Part shown: positions 63,929-64,000 of the stretch, piece after piece
Numbering within the stretch: the first letter of the stretch is position 1
Layout: the number at the start of each line of letters is the position of its first letter
DNA from: Streptomyces himastatinicus ATCC 53653
GTDB lineage: Bacteria; Actinomycetota; Actinomycetes; Streptomycetales; Streptomycetaceae
Assembly: GCF_000158915.1 (NCBI RefSeq)
Contig: NZ_GG657754.1
Coordinates: 10,140,979 to 10,204,978, forward strand
DNA length: 64,000 nt
Direction of reading: 5' to 3'
Made by a program: the position numbers and the translations under genes
The notes under the pieces: model-generated
The model's database searches: none
The model's input: the letters and a program-made list of their open reading frames with translations, nothing else
What the model was told of the DNA's origin: nothing

Positions 63929-64000
63929 GGCGGATATCTCCTCGTCAGAGTGCCGGAATGGTTTGGTGTGCCCGGCTATCGGCTTCCCCTCAGCCGACGC

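Overview
The window reads as chromosomal DNA of a Streptomyces-like actinomycete. It has very high G+C, GTG and TTG starts, ATGA/GTGA stop-start overlaps, rare TTA (bldA-type) codons in a few specialised genes, and families typical of the group (SpoIIE phosphatases, DUF6153/DUF305, CHAT-TPR, TerD, bacterial GH25 lysozyme). I see no tRNA, rRNA, CRISPR array, complete insertion sequence or phage module.

Layout. 1-4.2 kb: a partial secreted M6 metalloprotease, a frameshifted acyl-CoA synthetase, an ArsC-like reductase and a small conserved protein. 4.2-7.6 kb: a divergent catabolic unit (MFS transporter, 2-hydroxyacid dehydrogenase, DHDPS-family aldolase) around a palindromic control region. 7.6-11.2 kb: a PAS/GAF/SpoIIE phosphatase and a YflT-like stress protein. 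11.3-13.8 kb: DUF6153 and DUF305 exported proteins beside a BlaI-M56 sensor pair. 14-17.7 kb: TerD and a TPR-CHAT protein. 17.8-21.5 kb: an extracellular S15-type hydrolase fused to an ABC ATPase, with its permease. 21.5-28.7 kb: an FAD monooxygenase, a receiver/GGDEF-like/GT2 glycosyltransferase coupled to an acyltransferase, a secreted low-complexity protein and a GH25 lysozyme. 28.8-34.4 kb: a TetR-controlled three-subunit molybdenum hydroxylase with its XdhC factor. 34.5-37.4 kb: an MFS exporter and 6-phosphogluconate dehydrogenase.

37.6-59.9 kb is a nonribosomal peptide biosynthetic cluster with two divergent arms. The leftward arm encodes a 30-residue peptide, three NRPSs (A-T-C-T-C, A-T and A-T-C, each with a degenerate N-terminal half-condensation segment), an M29-aminopeptidase-like protein with a cysteine-rich N-terminus, an SDR, a NodU/CmcH O-carbamoyltransferase and an ArgB paralogue with an altered N-terminal motif. 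The rightward arm encodes an MFS exporter, a metallo-beta-lactamase-fold protein with a TTA codon, a type II thioesterase and a VioC-like Fe(II)/2-oxoglutarate dioxygenase. The genes suggest a small peptide carrying a beta-hydroxylated basic amino acid that may be O-carbamoylated. No MbtH protein, integrated thioesterase or pathway regulator is visible in the window. I do not recognise the cluster as a known one.

59.9-64 kb: a sigma-factor remnant, a broken PepSY protein, a cutinase-like secreted hydrolase and an FMN-dependent glutamate-synthase-like membrane protein.

Seven genes carry one or more frame breaks, mostly 1-nt gains or losses in homopolymer runs (acyl-CoA synthetase, M56, CHAT, S15-ABC, two NRPSs, PepSY). 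The protein reads normally on both sides of each break. I take most of these for assembly or sequencing errors rather than true pseudogenes.
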